Part shown: piece after piece, positions 63,775 through 64,000 of the stretch
Position numbering within the stretch: the first letter of the stretch is position 1
Layout: the number at the start of each line of letters is the position of its first letter
From: Stomoxys calcitrans
Taxonomy: Eukaryota; Arthropoda; Insecta; Diptera; Muscidae
Direction of reading: 5' to 3'
Length of the DNA: 64,000 nt
NCBI RefSeq assembly: GCF_963082655.1
Contig: NC_081554.1
Span: forward strand, 124,843,453-124,907,452
Notes under the pieces: generated by a model
What the model was told of the DNA's origin: nothing
What the model saw: only the letters and a program-made list of their open reading frames with translations
The model's database searches: none
Position numbers and translations under genes: made by a program

Positions 63775-64000
63775 AACAAGTAAATGCGTGCTAAGTTCGG
63801 CCCGGCCGAATCTTATGTACCCTCCATCATGGATCGCATTTGTCGAGTTCTTTTCCGATTTCTCTTTTTAGGCAAACAAAAGATGAAAGAAAATCATTGC
63901 TTTGATATTGGACTTATATCAAGTTATGGTCCGAATTGCACCATAATCGAATTGAATGTTGGAGACCATAATGGAAGTCATTGTGTAAAATTTCAGCCAA
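63775..64000 (-). mobile_element. GTCY-type element, subfamily 1, cut by the window edge
   Basis: In plus coordinates it starts AACAAGTAAATGCGTGCTAA and GTTCGGCCCGGCCGAATC, then ACCCTCCATCATGGATCGCA, CGAGTTCTTTTCCG and ATGGTCCGAATTGCACC. This is the reverse of the last 220 bp of 9083-10098. The rest lies beyond 64000. Confidence 0.75.

Noticed and set aside
1..64000. Endogenous retrovirus or LTR retrotransposon
   Set aside because: I saw no protease, integrase or envelope motifs and no long direct terminal repeats; all RT text is of the non-LTR type.

Overview
The window looks like nuclear DNA of a calyptrate (muscid-type) fly. It is AT-rich and gene-poor, and packed with degraded insect transposons: non-LTR retrotransposons, mariner/Tc1 elements, tRNA-derived SINEs, and many copies of a dipteran repeat carrying a (GTCY)n tract. 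Stomoxys or Musca is my guess from the look of the repeats; I could not search a database. I see no bacterial genes, rRNA, CRISPR array or functional tRNA.

One host gene is well supported: a rolling-stone-family membrane protein on the minus strand. I assembled it from five coding exons (45356-45457, 41587-41809, 37496-37615, 37243-37426, 28917-29241). Every junction is GT..AG, the phases match throughout, and the joined frame encodes 317 residues. An in-frame stop 15 nt before the ATG fixes the start. Introns of 3.5, 4.0 and 8.0 kb are filled with transposons; one intron is only 69 bp. A probable 5' UTR acceptor lies at 45768, with a possible non-coding first exon near 46801-46930.

Layout. 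0-2 kb: internally deleted LOA-like retrotransposon. 2.0-3.0 kb: dead Tc1-like transposase. 5-10 kb: GAAAGG-type repeats, an RTE-like element split by a SINE with a clean 14-bp target duplication, and a full GTCY element. 10-13.4 kb: two copies of one repeat, each split by a different insertion, the second by a Jockey-like element. 13.4-24.5 kb: repeat mosaic with a 1.5-kb tandem-array element. 25.3-26.1 kb: DNA element with CAGAGAAA ends. 27-36.6 kb: GTCY and LOA-like fragments, one keeping an open RNase H; the part from 29.2 kb on lies in host intron 4. 38-45 kb: introns 1 and 2, with an inverted tandem-array element and a mariner nested in a CAGAGAAA element nested in a GAAAGG repeat. 47-48.1 kb: minisatellite built on a GTTCAG..CGAAC core. 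48-64 kb: SINEs, a Jockey-like fragment, a palindromic Tc1/mariner derivative, a 197-bp foldback MITE, GTCY elements and retrotransposon tails.

No new multi-gene system is visible. The most interesting items are the palindromic Tc1/mariner derivative, the CAGAGAAA-end family with palindromic subterminal motifs, the repeats inside the LOA-like ORF1, the nested insertions that give relative ages, and the 16.5-kb host gene that tolerates them.
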